64,000 nt of DNA from Sanderia malayensis (Eukaryota; Cnidaria; Scyphozoa; Semaeostomeae; Pelagiidae). Location of the stretch: assembly GCA_013076295.1 (NCBI GenBank), contig RQOL01000861.1, positions 2,418,001 through 2,482,000 on the forward strand. Reading direction: 5' to 3'. A program made the position numbers and the translations under genes. Numbering within the stretch: position 1 is the stretch's first letter; every line of letters starts with the position of its first letter. The notes below the pieces were generated by a model, which was given only the letters and a program-made list of their open reading frames with translations, made no database searches and was not told the origin of the DNA. Below are positions 35,680-49,700 of this stretch, one piece after another.

Positions 35680-38600
35680 TCACAATGGAACCTGAGCATT
35701 CGGATCAGTCAAAACACTCCAATCGGTCCCAATGCAAAATCCGATTCTCTTTCGATGTTCTAATTGTTTTCTTTCTTCAACATCAGCCCAGCGAACCTGG
35801 AATAGCAAACACAGAATAAAGAACTGGTTAATCTACTTAAATCGCATAGAACATAGAATAGTCGATGGGAATATTTACAGAAAAAAAAACAAAACATTCT
35901 GACCCTTTTTCGTCCAATTCTCATGTCTTCTTCTTTCTCATCATATGGATCATCATCATAATCATCATCAAGAATTGATCGCTTTGCAGCTCCTTTCTCC
36001 TTCTTGCCTCTTATGCCATCCAATTTTGCTAAAAAAACACCACGCACAAATAAATCACCAAAGTTCAAGCACAGACAGAGCCATTCTTACGTTTGAATTT
36101 ATTGGCTTTAAATTTTAATACCTAATTGCTCTTCTTTTGTTTCTTCCCATTTGCTCTTTTTTGGAACATGAAACGTGCCCTAAATAAAATGCCAGTGTTA
36201 ATTGCTAGTTAGACAACACACATACAAAGTCTGGAAAAGTTAAAAATAATCTTTTCTTACGCATTCTTCTTCATCAACATCTTCTTCCTTTTCTTTCTCC
36301 TTTGCTTGTTTTTCTTCAGCTGTCAGTTGCTCAATTTCTTCCATTTCCACCTGCAACAAGATAAAACAATAAGCTCACGAAATGCTTGAACTCAAGAGAA
36401 TTGTAATAATTGCTGCTGCGTAGCGGAGCGAAACGAAGCGGCTGCGCAGCAGAAAATAATCGAGTCCTTGTTGAAGAAAAATTTTGTTTGTGTGTTTGTG
36501 TGTGTAATTCTAGCAAGCGCGTGGCCTCAAATCCTCCTCCGCCTAGCCGTATGCTGGTTGGTGAAATATATTATTCCAGAAATATAACGCCATGTAGCAT
36601 TACGTAATGCATACTCCTGCGCAGAAGCCTATATATGACACTGTGCATACACACCCACCTTTACGGCTTCTAACCCTAACCCTAACCCTAACCCTCAGTG
36701 ATACACCATACACTGTTAGTAGCATTACGTCATGCATACTCCTGCGCAGTAGCCTATATATGACCCTGCGCATACACACCCACCTTTATGGCTTCTAACC
36801 CTAACCCTAATCCTAACCCTAACCCTAACCCTAACCCTCACTGATACATCAGACACTGTCAGTAGCATTACGTCATGCATATTCCTGCGCAGAAGCCTAT
36901 ATATGACACAGCGCATACACACCCACCTTTATGGCTTCTAACCCTAACCCTAACCCTAACCCTAACCCTAACCCTAACCCTAACCCTCACTGATACATCA
37001 GACACTGTAAGTAGCATTACGTAATGTATACTCCTGCGCAGTAGCCTATATATGGCACTGCGCATACACACCCACCTTTACGGCTTCTAACCCTAACCCT
37101 AACCCTAACCCTCACTGATACATCAGACACTGTCAGTAGCATTACGTCATGCATACTCCTGCGCAGTAGCCTATATATGGCACTGCGCATACACACCCAC
37201 CTTTACGGCCTCTAACCCTAACCCTAATCCTAATCCTAACCCTAACCCTAACCCTGACTGATACATCAACCACTGTCAGTAGCATAACCTCATGCAAGCT
37301 CCTGTGTAGTAGCCAATCTAAGGCACGCGGATACACGTCCACCATTAGGACATTTAAATTGCAAATTAATCAAAACACAAATTATATGCCCTCGTCAGGT
37401 TTTGAACCAGTGGTCTCGAGTTTAGTGTGCAGGTAAGTTACCGTTAGTCCACAGCACCGCTTCCTAGCAGTAGAGAATATCATAAGGTCAAAGGAATGAA
37501 CGCATCACCAGACACATAGTCATCCGTCGCCCGTTTATATCAGTCATCTACTGCTACGCTCTACATAAATGCGTCATGCCACATTTGAAATTGGCCGGCA
37601 CAGCAAATCATTAGGTTATCGAATTAAAGTATGCGCTTGACATACGACAGAAGCAAGCTAACATCTCATCCCTTGAACAACTTCACTGTTCGGTGAATGT
37701 TTAGTCGCACCTTAACAAAAAAAATAAAGCTTGCTTGCTTGCTTGCAAGCTTTTGTCTACACCCATATCCATATTTTTTGCAAGCACTCATCTCAAAACA
37801 TATCTTTTTAATCAATTGTTAGATGCTTCAGTCCCGATTATTGGTTTTAAATCACAGCAGCACTCATTTCAACAACGTTAGCAGCTAGTTATATTCTCTT
37901 AGATGTTCGTGTACATACCTCTTCGATTGCTGCATCTTGAACCAATGACCGAACATCTAATCTTCTATAGTGGCTGGGAGTAGGTTCCCAGTGATCTAGG
38001 ATCTATGATGGAAAAGCAAATCAATGAACTTATCATAATAATAATAATATTAATCATAATCATCATAACCATAAACACACAAAGAAATAACATGAATAGG
38101 ATACCTTTTGAATATCTTGTTGCGACCAATTATGAACGTTCTTTTCGGCACAGTCTGATGCATCACCTTGCATTTCAGCAACAAATACCTGAACAAAAAT
38201 CAAAACTGATCTATTATAATTTATAAAAATAAGAAGGAAAACATGAATTATCGCAGACAGACACAATAATGAAATAATAATATTGCAGACATCTCCACCT
38301 CGAAGCCTTTATGCTTTCCATCACTCCAAAACTTTTCAAAATGTTCGACCTTCAAATAGAAAAGAAAAAATGGACAGGGCTAGCAATTGTAAAGTTATAT
38401 AGCAATTGAAAAAGATCTAAATAAAAATGAAAATTATTACTTTTTCGTTGACAGCATCAATAATAATCATTGGGAAGTATCCATTCTCTAATGTTTTATT
38501 GAAACTTTTTAACAAACTTTTTCTATAAGCCGGCTCCATCTCTTTTTCGTAAACGTATTCCATTTTCTAAAAACAAAACACAACCTGTTAATGATTTGCT

Positions 38601-41600
38601 AATTTGCTTAGAATCATGAGATTTGCAAAAATTTTCAGCGACACATAACTCTTACTTTTGTTTGAACTTTTTTCCCTGTATCCTTATCTGTCTGTTTACT
38701 ATCTATTTCTGTTATGAAATAGTCATCAAGAGCAAGAATCCGAGGTGCGTGGGCTCCAAATGAAACCTCTTTATCCTGCAATTGCATACATAAATACATC
38801 AACAAATATTGCACAAACATTTCGTAGCTTGAAAGTTGCATTGAAACTACAAGCAGTTCTGCAATTTGTTCTGAAACGATGCATACATGTTATTGATATT
38901 CAACGGGTAATCATTTGCAAGTCTACCTTGATAATCTTTGCAATGTGAGTTTTTCCACAGCCAGGCGGTCCCCGTAGAATGATGACAATCTAAAACCAAA
39001 ACAAGAGCAGTTGTCCCTAAAAATCTTTCACTGATATCAAAACTACAGGCATTCATTACCATGATACAAATTAATTGCAAAGTACGATAAGTGGTCACCT
39101 GTTTGGGCCTAGCATCACGTCCTGGCTTCTCTAACAAATCCTTAATTGCGACAGCATTAGGCTTCGACCAACAAACTGCTTCATGTTTATCTGATTTCTT
39201 ATCATCAATATCACGTGAAATCGAATTCCTATCACGTGTTGTACTATATCTATCCCTTCTTTGACCACGTGATGGGCTTCGACTCACGGAATCGCGGGAT
39301 CTTCTTCTTGGTGGACTAATCGATCTTCGTTCTGATCTCTTCGTATTTGAAGATCTTCCTGGCGGACTTCTTGGTCTCTTTGGTGCATCATATTGCTTCA
39401 TCGACTCAAATGTAACATTACTATTAGGCACCTTTACAATAGTAGGGTTTCTTTCATGGCCATAATCGAATACGACCGGCCTCAATGGCTGAGATGGTCT
39501 TTCATTGTAATTATCTCTGCTATATGTTGAGTCTTGATATGCCGATCTTTCACTGTATGGCTTATTGTAAGGATCAGGTTCTCGTCCAAAACCTATTTAA
39601 TAAAAACACACATTTATATATAGACCCACACATAAACCTATGTAGATATTATACATCATGGATACAGTCACAATAATTATAATGAAGTTTAAGTCTTACC
39701 ATCGACGTCTCTAGCACCATCATATGGTGGTTGTTGTTGCGCAGGTCCTCGATAAGAACCTCCTTGTGGTTGCATCCTTTCAGCCTCCGTTTGGAGCTCC
39801 CAACCTCCACGATCATCAAACGTTTGTCTGAATTGATTCGTTGCTGCTTGTTCACCTCTTCCAGGTTCTTGTGCAGCAGTAAAACCCGGACCATGTGGTC
39901 TGCTTTCATCCATGTTATATTGATGTTCATCATAATAATCAGGAGGATAATCATGTTGTTGATAATTATCATAATTATCATAATTATCATAATCATCGTT
40001 GTATCCTTCAGAATAGTCTTGATTGTAAACATGTTCATTTTCAATTGATCTTTCTTCTTCGTAATAATCACGTTGCCATTCAGGTTGCATTCGATTATTA
40101 CTTGCGTCAAAATTACCACCCGACTCTTGATATCTTTGATTTTCACCATCGTAGTACTCATTGCTTTGTTCTTCTGCTTCGGCATTGGCGCCAGAGCTTG
40201 AAAAATCGTTTTCTGTTCCACTAGGTGGAACGCGGTGTTCCAAGATGCAATTCCTATCATCACAACTGCAGCAAAAACATAGTTTAATTATTGACGACCT
40301 CACGGTTAATAACAAACCAACTTAAGACACAACTATTATCATTAGATAAAAGAAATTAATGAGCAAAACTTACTAAATGAACTTTAGACAATCAGGATGA
40401 TTGAATTTGCATTTCGATCCATATCTACAGTTTGGAAAGAACTTGCACTTTCCCATCTTTTTCTCTGATACTTTCCTTAAAGGAGTTCTTTTAGGCTGCA
40501 TTGTCGAATGACGTTGTTCGTTACTTCGTTCAGGCATTGTCTTTTGATTGTTTTGTGTAAAATTTCCTGCAGCTCTTACGTTTGGCCTAGGGCCTCTAAA
40601 ACCAATGCTTCCAGGTGTTCTTGGTGCAAACGTTGGTCTGACTGCCTGACCGGATGTTGGGCCACTTCTTGGTGCTGATGTATTTCTAAATGTACCACTT
40701 GATGGAGAACATTGATTGATAATAGGAGATGTGATAGGCTTGCTGTTTGATGATGAAAAATGGACTAGTGTCACACAGCTTGTTACCGTAGCAGAGACTG
40801 CCAAAGATGCAGAAGAAACAACATTTGCATTAAATACAGCATTTCCTGCACATGTGGTAATTGGTTGCCTCACCACAGGAGATGGCTGACTTTCCATTGA
40901 CTTCGGCTGAGAGAAAACATTATGTTGACTTCTTGGTTGATTTCCATGAAACTCTGGCTCTAAAAAAATGACCATGAATCAATTCAATTGTTCAAGAGTC
41001 TATTCACTATGAAAACAATTGATAACATCCATAAATTGCTGACACTTACCATTTACATCCCAATTAGTAAAGCCCGAAACATCATCTTCCCAAAAGTTAT
41101 TGTTGCTTTGCTGTTGTTCGTGTGAAATTCCCGTTCCAAATTGCTGTTGATTTCTTTGTGGTGGTTTGTTATTAGATTCTGGAGATTGTGATGAAGACAT
41201 TGGGTAGTTCTGACTTTGTGAATTGTTCTCATTTACAGATTTGACATGAGGCTTGCTAGAGGTTTTAGCAATCTGCTCATATTTTGATGTGTTTGCAATG
41301 TTTTGTGACATCAATGAAGGAATCGGGGCTGGCTTTCTTAATTTTGCTTGAGCCTGATTTTGAATAACAGGTGTATGGCCTCTTGGAGGCGTGGGGTGCC
41401 TTTGAGGTCGCACTCCTCCTCGACCTTGGTTCAGCTGCATTTGATTACGAGACTGCAGACTTGGATTGGTGTTATGCAGAGATGGTTCCTTCAATCTTGG
41501 ATGACTCTGAGGTAAATTAGATGCAGAAGGCCGCTTGTTTGACAAAGGCTTATTAGATTGAGGTTCTGATAACTGGATATTTGAAGATGTCTGCTTGTTA

Positions 41601-42802
41601 GATGACCAATGGAGAACAGTAGGGTCATTAGAATAAGAACCTGATGACTGATACTGTGAAGGCGCTTGCCACTGTGGAGGCTGTGACTGATTATTATCCA
41701 GCATTTGTTTATCAGAGGGCCAAGGTTTGGAAACAACTGTATTATCTGTTCTTCTATTGGCATCTGACCATATAGGATACTGATCAGCATTATTCATTGA
41801 TGATTGTTGATTTGAGGTGTGAGTAAATGTTGTTGGTTGACTTGAATGCAATTGATTTCGCTGAATGTAATCTGAATTTTCATTTACCCGATGACTTCCC
41901 TGAGAGCCTTGACTTTGCAAACTTAAATGATTTTTCTGAATAGAAGATGATGGCAATGATACAGTTGCATTTTGAGGCAGATTGGTTGGCTGATTCTGCG
42001 TTTGAGCTGCTTGTACAGACGTATTAGCATTGATTACAGCAATATCTTGAGCATTGGATGCAAGAACGTTCTGCTGTGTTTGCCAATGTGATGCATTACT
42101 TTGCATCAATTTTTGTTGTTGATCTGGCATTTGTTGACTTTGCTTCTGTTTTATTCTTCTTTGCAATTCAATATATTGTTGTTGTAATGCTTGCTGTTGC
42201 TTTTGAATCATGGCTTGATATTTCTGTTGATACTGAATATATTGCTTTTGATCTGGATGGTTTTCATGCTGTTTTTTCCAAGCTGAAAATTCTTTATGCC
42301 ATTTCTCGTAATCAGACTGGTACTTTTTCATTTGGACTTCTAACTGGCTGCGTTGATTGTTCAATGCTTCTAAACTTTCATCCCCGAGTGATGTTGTCCC
42401 AACTGGAGATGGCAATTGTGCACCCATTCCTTGCATGGCATTACCAGGTGCTCCTTGATTCACCATAGCTGAATTATCTCTAGACTGTGGTAGTGAGAAA
42501 TTACTCTGTGTATTTTCCTGCTGGATTTGAACTCCAGAAGTGGATATCATCTGTTGTTGATTTGTCGTAGTGGTAATACCAGGTCGTTGCATTGATTGTA
42601 TAGTATTAGGATACGACTCTCGCGGCTGCTGATCACGTGTATGGTATGCAGGGACAGATCTGTCAATATGTCCTCCATGGGACCACGTTGTTGTCTGTGA
42701 CGTTTGAGGCTGATAGTTTTGTCCTCCTTGGATTGTCTGTTGCTGTGCATAGCCTTGTGGGGCTTGAGAATATCCCCGCAACTGTTGGTAATATGGATTC
42801 AT
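35680..42802 (-). CDS. YLPM1: YLP motif-containing protein 1-like nuclear protein with CCCH fingers
   Basis: Exons include 41050-42802, 40374-40959, 39700-40265, 39099-39592, 38927-38989, 38656-38775, about 38460-38576, 38300-38350, 38103-38190, 37918-38002, 36262-36350, 36121-36180, 35905-36031 and 35680-35797. The N-terminus (MNPYYQQLRGYSQ) is Gln-rich with a coiled-coil segment (YEKWHKEFSAWKKQ). Next come two adjacent CCCH fingers: CKFFPNCRYGSKCKFNH and CLKFIYCDDRNCILEH, joined by the splice 40374/40265. An acidic DYDNY stretch and an RS-type region precede the P-loop kinase fold: GPPGCGKTH (Walker A), then LDDYFITE. The C-terminus RVRWADVEERKQ...GTDW matches YLPM1. YLPM1 is nuclear and linked to PP1 and RNA processing. 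A satellite array lies in the intron 36351-37917. Confidence 0.9.
36595..37340. repeat. Second satellite array with CCCTAA tracts, in a YLPM1 intron
   Basis: Monomers start with TAGCATTACGT at 36595, 36720, 36863, 37012, 37137 and 37280 (spacings 125, 143, 149, 125, 143), giving a three-monomer period of 417 bp. Each has CTCCTGCGCAGTAGCC, the inverted repeat TGCGCAGT...ACTGCGCA, CACCTTTA and then 4-9 CCCTAA-type repeats. The layout matches array 1 (1-1140), so it is a diverged subfamily. The final monomer is degenerate. In the host pre-mRNA the repeats read UUAGGG. Confidence 0.95.
37390..37470 (-). repeat. tRNA-like sequence beside array 2
   Basis: On the minus strand an A-box-like TGGACTAACGG is followed about 45 bp later by the B box GGTTCAAAACC. 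It aligns with the tRNA-like piece at 1165-1245 (both have GGTAAC...CTGCA...AACTGGTTC-type spacing). A TTTT run follows near 37370-37375. Confidence 0.6.
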
Positions 42803-43735
42803 TGCGAAATTAGAGCATTTTAACTGTCAAGGGATCTTGCTTCAGTAATTCATTCGCTGCACGCTAATCACCTGTCAAGATCAATCAGTTTAGGCCAGTT
42901 TTGATTAAGATCCTCTTCTCTTTGATATCAAATCTTGTCGAATCTCACCTCGATGTAAAACTTGAGTGTTACCAACAGATGTCCAGATACTTTTTCAGTA
43001 AATTATAGATCAATGTGGGGTTTTTTTCTTATTTAAAACCCATTTCTCCAAATTAAAACAAATGCAAAATTCGTGCAGCATGCGGCGGAGGGACGACAGA
43101 GATGATATGTTGCTCCTGTGCAGCATCAATCCTTGTAGCAAGCGCAGTGTTTTAGGGGAAAGTAATTTCGTCCACATAAACATGTAGCAATAAGAAACGA
43201 ACAATAAACATGAAATCATTTAAATAGCTCAGTGTGCATAATACAATATTTCAGCTATAAATACGAGAAAATAATAATGGTTTATTAATGCAGGATGTGA
43301 TTACAAAAATATACAAAACAGAATGTTATTTCGATCAGTTGTTAATTCTGCAACCAAAAATTACGACTTCGTTCAAAGTTTTATTGAGACTGAAAATCGT
43401 GGCACCACATTTAACTACTCCAAGAAATGTAGGCATGCTATGTTTTAACTTAAAATGTCACAAATTCATCCGCAAGAACAATTTACTTTACAAAACATTT
43501 ATTGACAAGAGAACTAAAATTTACAATTAAACATTGGCTAAAAACAAATTGCAATACACCTTTCCTACTAAATACTAAATTGATTATAAAATAATGCATT
43601 TTGCATAATGTTGTTGAAGTATTCTTCTAAAGAAACAGTGTAAAATCAAATTGCCTTCTAAAATCGTTGGCATAAAATTAAATGCACGTAAATGCACATA
43701 AAATACATTTAAAATGAGATAACAAACTCATTCGA
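42803..43735. other. Intergenic region between supervillin and YLPM1
   Basis: YLPM1 promoter side (near 42810-42960) and supervillin 3' flank (near 43250-43735). Open frames here are short and not gene-like. No repeat recognised. Confidence 0.5.
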
Positions 43736-46700
43736 TTAGTAGAGACCAGATTTCTTTTTCAAGTTAACTTGCTTCCAATTTGGTAACTTTTTAAAGTCTT
43801 CTCGAGATAACCTGAAGATGTGTTCAAAATCTTCATGGGAAAGATAAGTCTCAAGCAATGCTGGATTGACACCTTCAGGCAATGGACGTTGGAGTAATTC
43901 CTCTATTGAATAGAACTCTCTATGAAAAGAACAACAGGACATTATGATAAATAAGACGTTATTGAAGATTCTCAAATTAATGGCTATAATATGACGACTT
44001 TCAAGACGTAAAAATTCTGAACCAATCTTCAAACAATAAATTTGCAACAACTTACCTTTTAAATCCTTCCAATTTCTCTGTTATTAATTGTAATCTATCA
44101 CTATCTTCTCTACCATCCTACACAAAACACACATGTCATCTTAAAACCAAATAAACTACGGAATAAAAATCAAATAGATCTGTTTTTGTAATAATTATAT
44201 AAAGATAAACATCGTGCATGTTACCTCCAGTTGAATATCAGTAATGTCTTCTTGAACAATCCAATATGGAAACAGATTGATAAACTGGTCAGGTTCGAGT
44301 CCAGCATCAACCATATAACAATGTGACAAAGATCTACCAGCCTCTAGAAACACCAGGTATAAATAATTAACTTCAAAATGGTTCACCTTGTATCGTCTAT
44401 TCAGAATATAAAACTCTTGAAGTATTTTCACAAAGGGTCGTCTTCTAGAAATCTTAACGTGTCAAATAATGTTATCCCACCAGATGGCCTCAAAATTCAA
44501 ATTTTTACAAACCTTTGGCGTATAAAATAACACTCTCCATAGCTTTCTTTTTCAACATGTCCCATCTTAATCTTTGGGCGTCCGAATTCTCAACTTCCTC
44601 TTCATCAGGCCACCAACCAAGCCATAAATAAACCTCGTGTGTTGCATCAATAATAAATATAGCTGCAAAGAAAATGAAATTATCGACGTGGGTATTCTAG
44701 CAAACAAATGTTTCATCTCGCTTTCTGTTGCAGCAAATAATCATTTATAACATTGAACGAAGAAAAGAAACGTACCTGGTTGATAAGCATCGTAAAGATC
44801 GTCCTGAAGGAATGGAAATGGGCATTTTTCCTTTGGCGATATAAATGGATTCGTGATTTCACTTGCAATAAATAAGCCAGTTTCACTTGTCATATGAAAA
44901 CATCGTGGAACAAAATCCCATTGGCAGTTAACATCTGAAAAAAACATTTGAATTCCAATAAAACTGAAAAAATCAAGCGGGATATAGATATACAAAACTA
45001 AATATTAAATCAAAAATACCTGAAAGAAAGGACCCATAATCCTCCTCTCCACCTAAAGCAACCCAAAAAACTTCGGGTTCTTGTCCCTCCTCTACTTCTG
45101 TTAGAAATATTTCTGTCTTTTCAGATAATGCGGCTTCTTCGGGGTGGCTAAAAAAGGAAAAAAATCATTAGTCTGAAATAGGATCAAAGGCAAACCCCAA
45201 ATAGTCGAATCCTACTAAATACAGTCTACGGATCGCAGTGAGACAATTCGCAACATATGTTGCTAGATCCAAATGTTGCTGTAAATAGCTGTTTAAGACT
45301 AATGATTAATCTTGATGATATTTGCTTACTTTTCGATCAACCGATGTGCGGCATGTGATGCTGTTTCTCTTGTTGCCTCTGATGACTTACATCCGTGCCA
45401 TAAAAATATTTCAGCTTGCTTGCAAAGAACAAGAATAAAGCTTGATCTTGACCGTAGGGAATTCGCACTACAAAGCAATAAGAAACATATTAACATAAAT
45501 AGATCTAAGGCTTCCAAACACATGCTGGTTCTTTGCAGATCCAATGCAGAGCGAATGTGTTAACTCACGTGACAGGAACTTGAAGTAAGCATGCTTCAGT
45601 TGGGATCTCATTTCGAACGCAGTAGAATCGAACAGCAGACCGATCTGGTTAACAAAACAAAGTTGAATCATTAATGTTTGATCATCATTATTACTTATGG
45701 CATAACCAATAATACGAGTATTAGAAGAGACTTGCGATGACAATAATGAGTTAAAAATTACCACTATAATTGGATTTAGTTGCTTGTGTCTGACGCCTTG
45801 AACAAAACATAGGAAGTTGATGAGTCGAGTCGAATACTACTAATAAAAGAAGTAATTAGATGTGAAGAGACAATAAAAAGGATAACTTACTTTCCAGCAT
45901 GAACTATCATTCCACCATCGAAAAGATTCAAGAAACAAGGTGGTTCTTTTCCTTGCACAACACGCAGCTACAATAGAGATATACTTTCAAATACAATTCG
46001 CATCCATGAATTGAGCAAGCAAGCTTATGGGCAGAGCGAGAAAGAAAGTCCAAAACTGGTATCATCAGGCTCCAAGCGAAAATTCCCACAAGCTTCGACT
46101 CAATCAGGCTGAATGCTTCAATATGAAAATTTAATCGGTAATCGAATGGCAATTAAAACGACGCAGTATATACCTGGGGTCCTCTTTCTTCGTCCAAATC
46201 AACAGTCATAACAGCAGTAGCTCCTTGCTCGGTGATTGAACAGTCATTACCAAGCCAAAAAAAATAAGCGCATTTATGCCGGCCTGTTGCCTTAGCCTCG
46301 TCTATATCTTTTAACATTTTCATGACACGTGATGCAACTATTGAATACTCCCAACGAATCACATAGCCTTCACCTGAAAGACAAAGTTTCTGTATTAAGA
46401 GATTTCAATGCAAATGACAATGGAAACATGTGTAGACAGATTATGTGTACGTATAAATGTAAAGTAATGAATTGAATGCAAGTGATACCAGAATGAAAAT
46501 GCCCATGTGATGCTTCTGGTAGCAATGTGCGACTTCTTTCAGTCACATGCCACGTATTAACCTCTCGGGTGATAATATGATAGCCATCTGGTCCTTTTGG
46601 TCGGCCCTGTCCTCTTTCAATTTCTGTCCCTTCAAAAACTGGCAGTTTAGGGTCTACTTTAATTTCCATCATGGTTGTCGGGTCGACTTCCTTGATATCA

Positions 46701-49700
46701 ACGACTTCAACTTTCTAAAATTCAAATAACCGTGATAAACGCAATAAAGAAGAAAACATGCTTCATAAAGAACAACATTAAAATAGGAGATTGAGGATTG
46801 AAGATTAAGTTTGTTGAACCTTGACAATTTCTCCACGCGTCTGAGGTCCTCCTCTCATCCTTATAATCCGTGACTCATCTGGCCAATCACAGAACTTCTC
46901 TTTAAAAATTACCCATTCAGCTTGCTCGTACATGGACAAAAATATCGAAGGTTCTGGTCGAGGCGCAAGATTTTCTTTCTCAAAAAGAAACTTATGAACG
47001 CTCATCTTACGATGAAGACTTTGCTTTCTTGTTGGAAGTTCAGTGGCTGTTAGTGAAATTTTTCTTGCTTTTCCATGGTGATGAGGAGTGGACGTTTGCG
47101 TCTGGGGTTTAAAGTAACCCTGGTCAAACTTCTCTCTGGCTAATGTCAAAATTTTCTTTCGCAGTGACGAAATGGTTTGCCTTCCAATCCAAACGTAAAC
47201 CTCGGACATAAAATCGAACACGAACGCCTACAAGAAATAACATGAAAATTAAGTAAAATTGTCATAAAACAATTTATTATTCAGATGAATTTGGAAATAC
47301 TTGTGCATATATATATATATGAATTGTGAAGTAATGATTGTCAACCTCGTCTGTTTTAAGCATATCTTTGCTTGGCGATCTGTGACACATTTCATAGACT
47401 GGTACTAATTCTGGTGGCTCTGAATCTTGAAGTCTGTAAACCATATATGTTGACATCATATTCTTCTCAAAATCTTCGTCGTCGATATCATCATCTTTGA
47501 AAAAAAACCAAATAAATTCTTCAATTACAGATTCAGCAGTGAAAAAGCAATAATGTTCGACCGAACCTCTGAATGGTGGCTAACTAATTCAGTGGTTTGG
47601 ATTGAATTGAACAGTTGATATAGAAAGGTAAACAAATGCATCAGTATACCTTGAATGTCGACTCGGTCAGTTGATCCTAAAGTTCGGAAGACTCTGCTTT
47701 CATTTTGTCCTCCTTGTTCAAAATAAATAACATCAAATGCTTTGCAACCCATTTCTTTCTTCTGATTAATTCTCGATGCAATTTCTGCTGCCTGAAAAAG
47801 AAGAATCTCTTCGTTAAAATCTTCTCACTATATGTTGACTTTTTGTATGATAGACATACATGAATATATAAGGTAAGGAAATTCATCAGCTTACTGGGTC
47901 CTGAAGTATCAACTCGTTACAAATGAAACTAATTAAAGTAGAAACCCTAACATACCTTGGCTTTCTCGATGACATTTGCGAAACGACCATGCCAGCAGAA
48001 TAGCTCTTTGGGCGTAACAAGAACAAAACTGTCTCCATTGTTCAATGATGATGTGGAAAAGTCCACTAAATTTACTTGCACGTGACGTCGTCCTGAGAGA
48101 GGATGTAATAATCAGCAAATAGAACACCCGTCCAACCATTCAACTTATCAGAAACTTCACTGCTTGATGTTAAAATATACGGGGGTACACTCATACCTTT
48201 GATCTTCAGAAGTAAATTACTGACACTGGATTGTTTGACCCCGCCAGTTTCATCACCTTCACTGCTCAATTTGCCAGGTTCTTTGACTTTCCTTAATTTG
48301 ACCTTCGAGAAATCTTCGGTCCCTTGTAAGGCTGCCTTTGCTTCGTTGGCAAGAGCGACTTTCCTCCCTGTCAACATCAACAAACATAGACAATTACTGC
48401 GTTAATAAGAATAAAAGGTTATCATGTCCTGAACAGGAGTGTTTATGAGTGGGACGTTTCAAGAAACACTTCTCTCATCGTGACAATCACTGAGCAGGCA
48501 AACACAACAACATTCACGGGCATCACTGACTGCGTATCAACAACAAAACCAATGCAAGACAATCCCATGAAAGTCAATAGTGTTCAATGTTCAACTCGTA
48601 CTCGCATGAAATTGAACGTACTCGACAGAAACAGTTTTACATGAAAAAGGTACTGAAAAAATCAAATTTTGAAATAGCCTGAAAAATGACTCACAAGGAG
48701 TCGAATTATACTAAATAGGTCCTACTGATCACGTTGAGACAATTCCCAGCTCTCTAGAAGTAATGGTTCAAAGACCCAGATTTCCCGCGGATAGCTATTT
48801 AAACTTTCTATCATACATGAAGTGGGTACTGAAAAATTCAAATTTTGAAATAGACTGAAAAATGACTCACAAGGAGTCGAATTATACTAAATAGGTCCTA
48901 CTGATCACGTTGAGACAATTCCCAGCTCTCTAGGAGCAATGGTTCAATTTTTGGTGGACCCAGATCGCAGCGGATAGCTATTTAAACTTTCTATCATATA
49001 TGAAGTAGCTATACTTACAAAGCTTCTGTCCAAGAGATTTTTGAGACAAAGCATTCAGTCCTTTGCCAACAGTTGGTTCAGGTTTCGCATCCTAAAAATA
49101 CAAGCAGATTATCAACTAAGCATAACATATACCAAGTATACGGTGGCAGATACACAACGAGATGAGAATAAAATAAAACTATCAGCATACCTCGATGGCT
49201 TTATGTTCATTTCCAACTTCAGTTATAAGATCATCTCTAGCTTGTAAGCTTTTCAGAGGATTAGCACTAGATCTCTGTCTTCTTTGTGGTTTCAAATGAC
49301 GTCTGTCGGTTATATGCTTCAGCCTGTAACAAATGAACAAAGTTGTTGATTGATTAACATTAATGATAAGCATCTCAATCCCATTTGAGCAAAGAAAGAA
49401 AAACATACGTTTGAATAGTACTTACTGCGTGGTGCTCTGTGATATTAAATCTAAATCAGATTGCTGACTGTCATCATGATGATCATCAGGTTCTTCATCG
49501 ATTTTATCAACATTTACAATGACACCAACTCGTTTTTGTGCTGCTTTTTCTTCTTCTTGTAGTTCATCTTCATCCCCTGCTGTTCCAGTCTTGAAATCTG
49601 TCATGGCCGATAAAAACTGTTTTCTTAGATCTCCAAGTGGCTCTGCTTGTTGATGATGATATTTCTCTGGCTTTTCTTCGATCATTTCAAGACCATTCGA

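Noticed and set aside
36725..37345. Open frames with VRVRVR tracts on the minus strand
   Set aside because: They are translations of GGGTTA-type repeats, not genes.
39649..40263. 204-residue frame over the YLPM1 acidic exon (MMIGIASW...)
   Set aside because: The overlapping frame encodes the Asp/Tyr-rich YLPM1 stretch and continues the CCCH finger through a good splice; this one is a shadow.
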